Part shown: piece after piece, positions 37,414-45,834 of the stretch
How the letters are laid out: each line of letters opens with the position of its first letter
Position numbering within the stretch: the stretch's first letter is position 1
NCBI GenBank assembly: GCA_002699485.1
Contig: PAAV01000052.1
Location: 28,695-92,694, forward strand
Direction: 5' to 3'
DNA: 64,000 nt
DNA from: Chloroflexota bacterium
GTDB lineage: Bacteria > Chloroflexota > Dehalococcoidia > Lucifugimonadales > UBA2962
The notes under the pieces: generated by a model
Seen by the model: the letters and a program-made list of their open reading frames with translations, nothing else
Databases searched by the model: none
What the model was told of the DNA's origin: nothing
Program-made: the position numbers and the translations under genes

Positions 37414-37486
37414 GCCCACATAGCTCAGTTGGCAGAGCACGTTCTTGGTAAGAACGAGGTCAGCAGTTCAAGTCTGCTTGTGGGCT
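37414..37486 (+). tRNA. tRNA-Thr (anticodon GGT)
   Basis: Acceptor GCCCACA at 37414-37420 pairs with TGTGGGC at 37479-37485, discriminator T. The anticodon stem CGTTC/GAACG encloses TTGGTAA with anticodon GGT; the T loop is TTCAAGT. CCA is not encoded. The gene ends 28 bases before the tuf ATG, so it is probably processed from a tRNA-tuf transcript. Confidence 0.94.
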
Positions 37487-37514
37487 GGTAAAACGACAAT
37501 GGAGTATAGCTAGA

Positions 37515-38720
37515 ATGGCGAAGGAAAAATTTGTAAGAGATAAACCGCATATAAATGTCGGCACAATAGGACATGTAGATCATGGAAAAACTACGTTGAC
37601 TGCCGCAATAACTCGGACGCTTGCGTCTTCTGGTCAAGCTAACTTTAGAGCTTTTGACACTATAGACAATGCGCCCGAAGAAAGAGCACGTGGTGTGACG
37701 ATAGCTATTACTCACGTTGAGTATGAAACAGAGCAACGTCATTATGCACACGTTGACTGTCCAGGGCACGCTGACTATATCAAGAATATGATTACAGGCG
37801 CAGCTCAGATGGATGGAGCAATATTAGTGGTAAGCGCGCCAGATGGACCAATGCCACAGACACGCGAGCACATTTTGCTTGCAAGACAGGTAGAAGTTCC
37901 TGCAATTGTTGTTGCATTGAATAAAGTCGATGCAATGGACGATGAAGAACTTTTGGAGTTAGTGGAAATGGAATTAAGGGAACTTTTAACAGAATATGGG
38001 TTCCCTGGTGATGACGTTCCAATTGTCAGGCTTAGTGCACTAAATGCCTTAGATGCACCTGATGATCAACTTGGTCGTGACTCGGAATGGGGAGGAAAGA
38101 TTTGGGAATTAATGGATGCAGTAGATTCCTATGTTCCAGTACCTAACAGACCAAAAGATAAGCCGTTCCTAATGCCAGTTGAGGATGTGTTTGGTATCAA
38201 AGGTAGGGGCACAGTAGTTACCGGCAGAATCGAACAAGGTGTTGTAAACACTGGAGATGAAGTTGAAATTGTGGGTATAAAAGACACCACTACCACTGTA
38301 GTCACAGGGGTGGAAATGTTTCATAAAACACTAGACGAAGGCGAGGCAGGTGATGCTGTAGGACTCTTAGTCAGAGGTGTTGATAGAGAAGATGTTGAAA
38401 GAGGACAGGTGTTAGCTAAGCCAGGAAGTATCACACCTCATACCGAGGCTGAGGCTAATGTCTATGTTTTAAGTAAGGAAGAGGGAGGACGTCACACTCC
38501 GTTCTTTAAAGGATACAAACCTCAGTTTTACATACGTACCACTGATGTGACTGGAGAAATAGAATTGCCTTCAGGTGTAGAAATGGTAATGCCTGGAGAC
38601 AATATTGAAATGAAAATTAAACTTATTACTCCGGTAGCTTTGGAAGATCAGTTAAGGTTTGCGGTTAGGGAAGGTGGAAGAACTGTGGGTTCTGGGGTTA
38701 TAACGAAAGTAATTAAATAG
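37515..38720 (+). CDS. tuf: elongation factor Tu
   Basis: GTPase delivering aminoacyl-tRNA to the ribosome, 401 residues. G-domain motifs [10 protein letters not shown], the switch region [22 protein letters not shown] and NKVD are followed by domains II and III ([32 protein letters not shown]). The tRNA-Thr/Tyr/Thr arrangement directly upstream is a classic tuf context. One GGAG-like site precedes the ATG. It opens the rpmG, secE, nusG, rplKAJL cluster. Confidence 0.97.
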   Translation: MAKEKFVRDKPHINVGTIGHVDHGKTTLTAAITRTLASSGQANFRAFDTIDNAPEERARGVTIAITHVEYETEQRHYAHVDCPGHADYIKNMITGAAQMDGAILVVSAPDGPMPQTREHILLARQVEVPAIVVALNKVDAMDDEELLELVEMELRELLTEYGFPGDDVPIVRLSALNALDAPDDQLGRDSEWGGKIWELMDAVDSYVPVPNRPKDKPFLMPVEDVFGIKGRGTVVTGRIEQGVVNTGDEVEIVGIKDTTTTVVTGVEMFHKTLDEGEAGDAVGLLVRGVDREDVERGQVLAKPGSITPHTEAEANVYVLSKEEGGRHTPFFKGYKPQFYIRTTDVTGEIELPSGVEMVMPGDNIEMKIKLITPVALEDQLRFAVREGGRTVGSGVITKVIK

Positions 38721-38732
38721 GTAAATATATCC

Positions 38733-38900
38733 ATGGCCAAAAAAGGCGATGCAAGAAGTTTAGTCAATCTCGGATGCGAACGTTGTCGTGAGCGCACATA
38801 TCATACGTCAAAAAATAGACGTAATGACCCGCAGCGCCTCGAATTAAATCGTTATTGTCCGAGATGTAGGGTACATACACTTCACAAGGAAGTGAGGTAG
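38733..38900 (+). CDS. rpmG: 50S ribosomal protein L33
   Basis: A short gene (55 residues) starting [18 protein letters not shown] and ending HTLHKEVR, between tuf and secE as in many bacteria. Two CxxC pairs (Cys15/Cys18 and Cys42/Cys45) make it the zinc-binding C+ form of L33. It begins 12 bases after the tuf stop and ends 8 bases before the secE start. Confidence 0.93.
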   Translation: MAKKGDARSLVNLGCERCRERTYHTSKNRRNDPQRLELNRYCPRCRVHTLHKEVR

Positions 38901-38908
38901 TAGAACTT

Positions 38909-39145
38909 TTGGCGCGTGGACAAAATGCAGCTCGTAAAGCAACTACAGACGCTACAAAGAAAGCGTTTAGTTTTCGTGTTTTTGGTGAAGTTTACTCAGA
39001 ACTTAGAAGAGTCACTTGGCCGACTAGGGAAGAAACTACACGGCTTACTATAATGGTTGTCGCTGTGTCTGCAGTGATAGGGGTTTTTCTAGGATTGGTA
39101 GACATGGGATTTTCTCGTTTAGTGGGCGTTTTTATAGGTAATTAA
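38909..39145 (+). CDS. secE: preprotein translocase subunit SecE
   Basis: Essential small subunit of the SecYEG channel, 78 residues. The amphipathic helix carrying SELRRVTWPTREETTR is the family signature and is followed by one transmembrane helix (TIMVVAVSAVIGVFLGLVDM). The N-terminal 25 residues are short and basic. Start is a TTG at 38909. It ends 1 base before nusG. Confidence 0.94.
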   Translation: MARGQNAARKATTDATKKAFSFRVFGEVYSELRRVTWPTREETTRLTIMVVAVSAVIGVFLGLVDMGFSRLVGVFIGN

Positions 39146-39146
39146 T

Positions 39147-39719
39147 ATGGAAACCGTTACAAAAATAAAGGAAGAATCAAACCATCGTTGGTACATAGTC
39201 CATGCCTATTCAGGTCAAGAGGAACGCGTGAAACGCAATCTAGAACTTCGAATAGAAACGATGGATGTTTCGAATAAAATTTTTGAGGTGATTATTCCTA
39301 CTGAGGAAGAAATTGAAATCAAAGATGGTAGTCGAGTGCCGGTGTCTAAAAAGATCTTTCCAGGGTATATCATGGTAAAGATGTTGATGGATGATGAAAG
39401 TTGGCACGTAGTCAGAAACACTCCTGGTGTAACGGGCTTTGTCTCAGCTGAAGATGCTGGAGAGAAAAGACCTAAACCGGTTCCATTAGAGGAAGAGGAA
39501 GTTAATAATATTCTTCAACAGATGGAATCAAATGAGCCTAGAATCAGAGTTGGATTTGAGAAAGGTCAGGTGGTTAGGGTTAAAGACGGTCCGTTTGTGG
39601 ACTTTATCGGAGCCGTTGATGAAGTGTTTCCTGAAAGGGCAAAACTTAAAGTTTTGGTTTCTTTCTTCGGGCGCGAAACCCCAGTAGAATTAGACTTTTT
39701 GCAAGTCGAACGAGCATAA
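39147..39719 (+). CDS. nusG: transcription termination/antitermination protein NusG
   Basis: Binds RNA polymerase and couples transcription with translation or Rho, 190 residues. The N-terminal NGN domain begins [20 protein letters not shown], contains FPGYIMVKM and [11 protein letters not shown], and the C-terminal KOW domain begins [17 protein letters not shown]. The ATG follows the secE stop by 1 base, so translation is likely coupled. Confidence 0.96.
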   Translation: METVTKIKEESNHRWYIVHAYSGQEERVKRNLELRIETMDVSNKIFEVIIPTEEEIEIKDGSRVPVSKKIFPGYIMVKMLMDDESWHVVRNTPGVTGFVSAEDAGEKRPKPVPLEEEEVNNILQQMESNEPRIRVGFEKGQVVRVKDGPFVDFIGAVDEVFPERAKLKVLVSFFGRETPVELDFLQVERA

Positions 39720-39796
39720 TAGATTAGGCGATTAATCTTAATTATTTTAATTGCCCTGATTAAAACACCAAAATATAAATTTATGAAGGAATTAAT

Positions 39797-40219
39797 GTGG
39801 CAAAAAAGGTTTTAACAATTTTAAAGCTGGAATTAGAGGCTGGTAAAGCTAGCCCGGCTCCTCCTATAGGCCCCGCCTTAGGGCAACATGGGGTCAACAT
39901 AATGGCTTTCGTAAAAGAATACAATGAGAGAACTAGTTCACAGCAAGGCAACATAATTCCTGTGGAATTATCTGTATATGAAGATAGGTCTTTCACTTTT
40001 ATTACTAAAACCTCTCCTGCTACTGCTTTATTAAAGAAAGCAGCCGGGATAGATAAGGGAAGTAGTGAGCCAAACAGAAATAAAGTAGGCAAGGTTTCGA
40101 TTGATAAAGTTCGTGAAATCGCTGAAATTAAAATGCCTGATCTAAATGCAGCAGATTTAGATGGGGCGATAAAGATTGTTTCTGGAACAGCTAGGAGTAT
40201 GGGTATAGAAATCGTGTGA
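39797..40219 (+). CDS. rplK: 50S ribosomal protein L11
   Basis: Stalk-base protein of 140 residues. The signature [19 protein letters not shown] with following FVKEYNERT and the C-terminal rRNA-binding domain (KIPD-like [24 protein letters not shown]) are canonical. The start is the GTG at 39797, with AAGGA 6 bases upstream; an out-of-frame ATG lies 2 bases earlier. Confidence 0.96.
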   Translation: MAKKVLTILKLELEAGKASPAPPIGPALGQHGVNIMAFVKEYNERTSSQQGNIIPVELSVYEDRSFTFITKTSPATALLKKAAGIDKGSSEPNRNKVGKVSIDKVREIAEIKMPDLNAADLDGAIKIVSGTARSMGIEIV

Positions 40220-40252
40220 TTTAGGAATAAATCATCTGACGAGGAGTTCAAC

Positions 40253-40972
40253 TTGAGTAAGCATGGAAAAAGATATAATTCTGCAACTTCATTAATTGAT
40301 CGTGAGTCGCAATACACCACTGATGAAGCGGTAGTTAAAGTTAAAGCCACGGCAACTAGTAAATTTGACGAGTCTATTGAGCTGCATTTGCGCACATCGG
40401 CAGATCCGCGACACGCTGATCAACAGGTTCGAGGTGTAGCTTCGCTACCGAATGGTAATGGCAAAACTGTCAAAATAACGGTTTTTGCCCAAGGTGAGGG
40501 AATATCGCTAGCTCAGTCCGCTGGAGCAGATTATATTGGAGATGATGATTTAATAAAAAAAATTGAGGGAGGATGGGCTGAGTTTGATATTTCAATAGCT
40601 ACTCCCGACATGATGGGCAAGGTTAGTAAATTAGGAAAAGTCTTAGGGAGAAAGGGGTTAATGCCTAATCCGAAGACAGGTACCGTTGTAGCTGCCGATG
40701 ATATCGAGAGAGCAGTAAATGAAGCTAGGAAAGGTCGTGTTGAATTCAAGCTGGATAAAACTTCCATAATTCATGTAGTTGTGGGCAAGGCTAGTTTTGA
40801 AGAACATCAACTGGTGGAAAACATATCTTCAGTTGTTGACCATATCGTTCGGGCTAGGCCTTCAGGGGTCAAAGGTGAGTTTATACATTCTGCCTATTTG
40901 ACTAGTACGATGGGACCTAGCGTGCCGTTAAATATATCTGATTTAAGCGAAATAAGGGGAAATGAATTATAA
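40253..40972 (+). CDS. rplA: 50S ribosomal protein L1
   Basis: L1 stalk protein of 239 residues and the usual autogenous repressor of the L11 operon. Motifs: DESIELHLRTSADPRHADQQ, GRKGLMPNPKTGTV and KKARKGRVEFKLD-like EARKGRVEFKLDK. The TTG start at 40253 is backed by GAGGAG 6 bases upstream. Confidence 0.96.
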   Translation: MSKHGKRYNSATSLIDRESQYTTDEAVVKVKATATSKFDESIELHLRTSADPRHADQQVRGVASLPNGNGKTVKITVFAQGEGISLAQSAGADYIGDDDLIKKIEGGWAEFDISIATPDMMGKVSKLGKVLGRKGLMPNPKTGTVVAADDIERAVNEARKGRVEFKLDKTSIIHVVVGKASFEEHQLVENISSVVDHIVRARPSGVKGEFIHSAYLTSTMGPSVPLNISDLSEIRGNEL

Positions 40973-41030
40973 TTAACTGAATAGATTGGCCTGAGACAGT
41001 CGGTCCTGATGTAATTATTCAGAATAATAT

Positions 41031-41111
41031 TACCTACCGAGGCAAGTTGATTAAGTTATTACCGTACATGTTTACGGTGAAACTCCCGACTTGTAAGTCG
41101 GGATTTTTTTT
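41031..41111 (+). promoter_or_regulatory. L10 leader with attenuator hairpin
   Basis: The 150-base rplA-rplJ gap holds a probable ribosomal protein L10 leader. A TACCGAGGCAAG-type element lies near 41034-41045, and an intrinsic terminator follows: CCCGACT (41085-41091), loop TGTA, AGTCGGG (41096-41102), then eight Ts at 41104-41111. The hairpin ends just 11 bases before the rplJ ATG, so read-through must be controlled for rplJ-rplL expression, or it ends the rplKA transcript with a promoter further upstream. L10 binding is inference from family knowledge. Confidence 0.65.
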
Positions 41112-41122
41112 GGGAGAAAAAT

Positions 41123-41755
41123 ATGCCTACACCACAGAAAACAGAAGTGGTAGAAAATTTAACAAAACGTATAGTTGATAGCACCATTGCTGTATCAACT
41201 GACTATTCTGGCATGTCAGTTGCTGAGACAAATGAGCTCAGGAAAATGTTAAGAGCAAAAGATGTTGAATATGTAATTGTTAAGAATACTTTAGCTTATA
41301 TTGCTGCTGATTCTGCTGAGAAAAGTAAGTTGAAGGACATCATATCTGGCCCGACAGGGTTGGTTTTTGGTTACGGAGAGGTGGTAGATGCAGTAAAAAC
41401 ACTAACAACCTTTATTAAAGATACCAACTCTGATATTACAATCCGCGGTGCTTTGATGGGAGAAAGAGCTCTTGATATTAAAGAAATAGAGCAACTATCC
41501 CGCTTACCTGGTAAAACTGAGCTTCTAACTAAACTTGTTGGACAATTAAATGGAGGGATTCAAGGCTTGGTATACATCTTGAATTCACCTATTAATGGGT
41601 TGGCTAATGTACTTCAAAGACATGTTGAAGCTGAACCTGTAGCGACTGAAGAGCCTGCTGAGGAAGCAGCTGAACCTGTAGCGACTGAAGAGCCTACTGA
41701 GGAAGCAGCTGAACCTGTAGCGACTGAAGAGCCTACTGAGGAAAAAACTGAATAG
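41123..41755 (+). CDS. rplJ: 50S ribosomal protein L10 with repeat-containing acidic tail
   Basis: Stalk scaffold that binds L7/L12 dimers, 210 residues. The conserved part (TDYSGMSVAETNELRKML, VIVKNTLAYIAA, SGPTGLVFGYG) ends near residue 170. The tail is built of three near-identical 13-residue units AEPVATEEPTEEA, encoded by tandem 39-bp repeats at 41630, 41669 and 41708. GGGAG lies 6 bases before the ATG at 41123. Confidence 0.95.
   Translation: MPTPQKTEVVENLTKRIVDSTIAVSTDYSGMSVAETNELRKMLRAKDVEYVIVKNTLAYIAADSAEKSKLKDIISGPTGLVFGYGEVVDAVKTLTTFIKDTNSDITIRGALMGERALDIKEIEQLSRLPGKTELLTKLVGQLNGGIQGLVYILNSPINGLANVLQRHVEAEPVATEEPAEEAAEPVATEEPTEEAAEPVATEEPTEEKTE
41630..41746 (+). repeat. 3 x 39-bp tandem repeat in rplJ
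   Basis: Units begin at 41630, 41669 and 41708, each GCTGAACCTGTAGCGACTGA and onward for 39 bases, almost identical at DNA level (one G/A difference in the first unit, different last codon in the third). Being in-frame, copy-number change would lengthen or shorten the L10 tail without a frameshift. Confidence 0.9.
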
Positions 41756-41806
41756 GCCATTATTTTTGAAATTTTTTAAGTTATAAACTTTTTTAGGAGT
41801 TAATAA

Positions 41807-42190
41807 ATGAGTAAAGAAGAAATTCTAGAAGCGATTAAGGGAATGTCTGTTCTCGAGTTGTCAGAACTTGTAAAAGAACTTGAGGAAACCTTTGGAGTGA
41901 GCGCAGCAGCGGCAGTTGCAGTTGCAGCTCCAGGAGCAGCAACCGCAGATGCTGGTGGAGCAGAGGCTGCAGAAGAAAAAACAGATTTCGCTGTTAAGCT
42001 TGATGAAGTTGGACCCAATAAAATTAATGTTATTAAGGCAGTGAGAGAAGTAACATCTTTAGGCTTAAAAGAAGCGAAAGATTTAGTTGAGAGTGCTCCT
42101 GCTAACGTTAAGGAAGGCGTTGGAAAAGAAGACGCTGAAACAGCGAAAACTAAGCTAGAGGAAGCTGGAGCTAAAGCAAGTATTTCATAA
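41807..42190 (+). CDS. rplL: 50S ribosomal protein L7/L12
   Basis: Flexible stalk protein of 127 residues that recruits translational GTPases. The N-terminal dimerisation part ([19 protein letters not shown]) is followed by an Ala-rich hinge and the C-terminal domain with [25 protein letters not shown] precedes the ATG at 41807. The usual rpoB does not follow; the next gene is on the other strand. Confidence 0.97.
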   Translation: MSKEEILEAIKGMSVLELSELVKELEETFGVSAAAAVAVAAPGAATADAGGAEAAEEKTDFAVKLDEVGPNKINVIKAVREVTSLGLKEAKDLVESAPANVKEGVGKEDAETAKTKLEEAGAKASIS

Positions 42191-42222
42191 TTTTTATAAA
42201 CCTAGTATTGGATTTATAAAAA
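42191..42222. terminator. AT-rich inverted repeat between rplL and larA, putative bidirectional terminator
   Basis: TTTTTATAAA at 42191-42200 and TTTATAAAAA at 42213-42222 are exact complements, separated by 12 bases that include a possible extra CC/GG pairing. It fills the whole gap between the two convergent stop codons. Each arm supplies a U-run for one direction. Confidence 0.5.
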
Positions 42223-43497
42223 TTAAATATGCTTTGATAGATAGGGGATAGTTTGAGGGCCTTCTGGCAACACGCATATACGCGCTGATTTTCCATGTTT
42301 ATTTATAGATTTTTCTAGAGCAGATTCTATATTCGATATAGGATTGAAATGTGCAGCCCGTATTTGTTCATCGGTCAGGAAGTCTGATTTAATTAAAACC
42401 TCGGCCCTCATTTGTATTCTAGCTTGTACCTGTACTTGCCATTGATCATGTCTAGTATTTTCGCTCTGATTGATAGCTTCTAATAATGTGGATATTGAGT
42501 TTGATTCGGATAGTATCTTACTGTACTCACCATGGCTTGGAAGTCCATCTCGGCATTCAGAAGCACATATTATTGTTCCTCCGTTTTTTACTACCTGTGC
42601 AGCTGCAGATAATCCTTTGACAGTTTGGTATAAGTTTTGATCTAAAGGATAGCCTGAATTAGTTGTTACCACGATGTCGTACTCGCGTTCCACTCCTCGC
42701 ATTACGATTCTTTTTGATGTTTCACATGCCGCTTTATGAGCTTCGAAAAGGTTTCCCGCGAATACAGAAGTTATTTCTCGATTCTTATTAATAGTTACAT
42801 CGACGGAGAAATCGACACCAGTTAATTTGGAGATTTCTCGAACAGTATCATGCACTGGATTACCGTGTGTGATACCCCATACGGACTTTGGTGATCCTAT
42901 CCTTTTGGCATTGTGTAATGCCATTATTGTATCGAAACCAGCTAACCCTGGAGCGACCATTTTAGGACCACCAGAAAAACCAGCAAAAAAATGAGGTTCC
43001 ACAAAACCGCAGGTTATCCTCACATCTGCTTCGACCCATATTTTATTTAGCCAAATGGGAGTCCCATCGGATGTTTTGCCAGTTAAATTTAAAGTATTAC
43101 GATTAAAACAATCATGATTGATAATTGTGTAGTTGTTTACAATGTCATGGCCGAGCATAGCTATCAACTCATCTGTTGAGTTTGCCCTGTGAGTGCCTGT
43201 GGCCACAATTATAGACACGTTTTGTGTAGGTATATGAGATAGTTCTTTCAATATATGGGGTAGCATGACATCAGTTGGTGATGGGCGTGTAATATCACAT
43301 ATTGAAATTGCAACTTTTTGATTTTTTGATACCAACTGACGGAGAGTCCTTGAATTTATTGGATTTCTTAATGCAGACTGAATTGCTGCCGGCTCATCTG
43401 GTAAACCAGGTACATATTCAGGCTCAACTACGTCGGTTATCAGATCAGGGAATTCGACTTTTAGACCACTATCTCCATAAGCAAGTTTCACTAACAT
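42223..43497 (-). CDS. larA: LarA-family nickel-dependent lactate racemase homologue
   Basis: Protein of 424 residues in the LarA (DUF2088) family, which uses the nickel-pincer cofactor for 2-hydroxyacid racemisation or epimerisation. Conserved: VAISICDITRPSP, ATGTHRANS (catalytic His), EPHFFAGFSGGPK whose lysine corresponds to the cofactor-binding Lys184, and MALHN whose histidine corresponds to nickel ligand His200. The C-terminal domain is complete. LarC is encoded at 35834-37027; larB and larE are not in the window. The natural substrate may differ from lactate, since many LarA homologues act on other hydroxyacids. Confidence 0.85.
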   Translation of the reverse strand: MLVKLAYGDSGLKVEFPDLITDVVEPEYVPGLPDEPAAIQSALRNPINSRTLRQLVSKNQKVAISICDITRPSPTDVMLPHILKELSHIPTQNVSIIVATGTHRANSTDELIAMLGHDIVNNYTIINHDCFNRNTLNLTGKTSDGTPIWLNKIWVEADVRITCGFVEPHFFAGFSGGPKMVAPGLAGFDTIMALHNAKRIGSPKSVWGITHGNPVHDTVREISKLTGVDFSVDVTINKNREITSVFAGNLFEAHKAACETSKRIVMRGVEREYDIVVTTNSGYPLDQNLYQTVKGLSAAAQVVKNGGTIICASECRDGLPSHGEYSKILSESNSISTLLEAINQSENTRHDQWQVQVQARIQMRAEVLIKSDFLTDEQIRAAHFNPISNIESALEKSINKHGKSARICVLPEGPQTIPYLSKHI

Positions 43498-43505
43498 GAC
43501 TGCGC

Positions 43506-44606
43506 CTATTGTTTTGTTTTCAAAACAATTTCACAAAATTGTGCTGCATCTGCCAATTCATCTATTTTCACATGTTCGCGCACGGTGTGCATGCCATTAT
43601 CTGCCATGCCAACAACAACAGATGTTATACCTTTTAGCCTGAAAACATTTCCATCGGTACCGCCACCACTTGATTTCATCAAAGGATTCAAATTCATTTG
43701 ATTCATAGCTTGTGCAACTCGAATGAAGGTAGGATCCTTCTCTCCAAATTCATAGTGTTCAAATTCAGTATGCAAGTGGTCTTTTAGTTCAGCATCAGGG
43801 TACATTATCTGGACTCGATTTATAATATCTTTGATTTCTAGTCCAATATTGTCTATGGTTTCTATATTCTGACTTCTAAACTCTCCAACTATCTTTGCGT
43901 CTTCTGGTACCGTGTTTCTAACACTGCCACCTTCTATTAAACCGATGTTGAAAGTAGTATCTTCATCAAGTCTGCCTTGTGGCATTCTTGTGATGAGTTC
44001 TGCAGCAATTCTGATAGCTGATAGTCCTTTTTCTGGTTCTACTCCTGCATGGGCGGCTCGTCCAGTAATCTCGATCGTGAAACCAATATATGTTGGTGCT
44101 GCAACCGTTACAGTATTAACCGGACCTTCACCATCAAATACGATAGCTTCCTTTGCATATATTTTTGAAAAATCAAGATTTCTTGCTCCATGAAGCCCTG
44201 TTTCTTCCTCACGCGTCAAACAGACCTGGTAAGGGAGATGTTCAGCTTTATCTTCGGTTATTGATTCGATTGCTTCTAATACTGCTGCAACGCCGGCCTT
44301 CGCATCACCGCCTATAATTGTTGTTCCATCGGACTTAATAGCACCATCCTCTATCCGAGGTTTTATGCCTCGTCCTGGATCAACGGTGTCCATGTGCACA
44401 GATAGCAGAAGGGGAGGGGATTCAAAATCTGAGTCAAAATTCTCGGAATTTGCAATCAAATTTCCATAATCGTCTGCTTCCACAGTTAACCCTAGAGTCT
44501 CTAATCGAGTTGTGAGGTCTTGTGCAATTTCATCTTCTTCTCCGGAGATGCTATCTATTTGTACTATGTCACAAAAAGTTTTTACTAACCTATCGCTATT
44601 TATCAT
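43506..44606 (-). CDS. M20-family zinc peptidase, PepT-like
   Basis: Di-zinc exopeptidase or amidohydrolase of 366 residues. Metal and catalytic motifs are present: SVHMDTVDPG, GGDAKAGVAAVLEA, REEETGLHGA, FDGEGPV and a C-terminal NGMHTVREHVKI histidine. A lid/dimerisation domain with RAAHAGVEPEKG separates the halves. It resembles tripeptidase-like M20 enzymes, but the substrate is uncertain. It is 8 bases upstream of larA on the same strand, a likely operon. Confidence 0.85.
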   Translation of the reverse strand: MINSDRLVKTFCDIVQIDSISGEEDEIAQDLTTRLETLGLTVEADDYGNLIANSENFDSDFESPPLLLSVHMDTVDPGRGIKPRIEDGAIKSDGTTIIGGDAKAGVAAVLEAIESITEDKAEHLPYQVCLTREEETGLHGARNLDFSKIYAKEAIVFDGEGPVNTVTVAAPTYIGFTIEITGRAAHAGVEPEKGLSAIRIAAELITRMPQGRLDEDTTFNIGLIEGGSVRNTVPEDAKIVGEFRSQNIETIDNIGLEIKDIINRVQIMYPDAELKDHLHTEFEHYEFGEKDPTFIRVAQAMNQMNLNPLMKSSGGGTDGNVFRLKGITSVVVGMADNGMHTVREHVKIDELADAAQFCEIVLKTKQ

Positions 44607-44789
44607 TTACTGCACCTAATTAGTTTTTACGGAGACTTCATTTTATGGCCCCTAGGATGTGTGTCAAGAAGCATTGCAAGGTTTTATTGGTGGAAGTTAA
44701 ACTGACAAAGGGTATAGCTTGTATGTAAACCAGTTTCACAACGGTTTAAAACAAAATTATTAGTAACTTTTTAAACTGAGGTCCATATT

Positions 44790-45764
44790 ATGAAGATTTT
44801 AGTGATGGGGTCTGGCGCTGTTGGAGGGTATTATGGAGCTGTTTTAGCTAAAGCAGGTCATGACGTGTTATTTATTGCAAGAGGTGAGCACGCGGCAGCG
44901 ATGGAGCTAAATGGCCTGACCATTAATAGCGTGACGTCAAATAATTTTAGGTTGCAAAATGTTTTTGTAAAACAAGAACTGGATCGCTCATTTGAACCTG
45001 AGCTAGTCTTGTATTGTGTAAAAGGCTATTCAAATTTTGAGGCAATAAAAATTATCGAACCGGCTGTTGGAAATAAAACCCATATACTGACTTTGCAGAA
45101 CGGCTTAGGGAGTGGTGATGCGCTCCAAGATGCTTTCAATGGGGCATCAATATTACTTGGGGCAACTTATATTGATGCCTCGGTGGAGGCTCCCGGTGTC
45201 ATTAATGAATATGGTGGCAGTTGTTCAATTGTGTTTGGTCCCAAAAACGAAAATCAACATAACTCAGTGAATGCGATCAATGAAACTATGGTAAACGCAG
45301 GTATCAACTCACAAATATCAGCAGACATCATGAGTACTTTATGGTCAAAACTTGTTCTAATATGTGCTCTTAGTGGCATGATGTGTATAACTCGTGAGTC
45401 AGTTAATCAAATTCTAACCACCGAAGATTCATTAAATATGACAAAAGGAGTAATTGCGGAAGTAGCCAGTGTTGCACGGGCTATGAAAGTTGATTTACCA
45501 GAGAACATAGAAGCAGAAAAGATAGAGTATCTACTAGAACATAAAGAAGTCGCGGTATCTTCTATGTTCTCTGATTTGATCAGAGGAAACCCATTAGAAG
45601 TTGATGTGTTAAATGGAGCGGTATCGAGGCTGGGCAAAGAAAATAATGTAGAGACTCCTTTAAATGATTTTATTTGTTCGACTTTGAAGCCTTATAACGA
45701 TCGAGCGAAAGAGGCTAGGATTCTTGGACAAAAAGCGGGGTTTTATGGATCTGTAATAACTTAA
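44790..45764 (+). CDS. 2-dehydropantoate 2-reductase family protein
   Basis: NADPH-dependent ketopantoate reductase (PanE/ApbA) fold, 324 residues. The N-terminal GSGAVGGYYGAVLAKAGHDV binds the dinucleotide; LQNGLGSGDAL and LWSKLVLICALSGMM (catalytic lysine) follow, and RGNPLEVDVLNGAVSRLGKE marks the C-terminal domain. Paralogues in this family often act on substrates other than ketopantoate, so PanE function in pantothenate synthesis is probable rather than certain. AGG lies about 8 bases upstream of the ATG. Confidence 0.82.
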   Translation: MKILVMGSGAVGGYYGAVLAKAGHDVLFIARGEHAAAMELNGLTINSVTSNNFRLQNVFVKQELDRSFEPELVLYCVKGYSNFEAIKIIEPAVGNKTHILTLQNGLGSGDALQDAFNGASILLGATYIDASVEAPGVINEYGGSCSIVFGPKNENQHNSVNAINETMVNAGINSQISADIMSTLWSKLVLICALSGMMCITRESVNQILTTEDSLNMTKGVIAEVASVARAMKVDLPENIEAEKIEYLLEHKEVAVSSMFSDLIRGNPLEVDVLNGAVSRLGKENNVETPLNDFICSTLKPYNDRAKEARILGQKAGFYGSVIT

Positions 45765-45834
45765 CTACTGGTATCTTCTAAATAGGTTAGTTGAATACCT
45801 AAGCTTGGTAATTTGTAAAGGGAGAAAAACTAAA

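Noticed and set aside
39781..40395. Long antisense reading frame across rplK and the start of rplA
   Set aside because: The plus strand encodes conserved L11 and L1 with matching ribosome binding sites; the antisense frame shows no family motif and is a composition shadow.
42223..43497. larA acquired by transfer into the ribosomal protein cluster
   Set aside because: Base composition and codon use look like the neighbours and no mobile-element remnant is visible, so there is no support beyond the unusual position.
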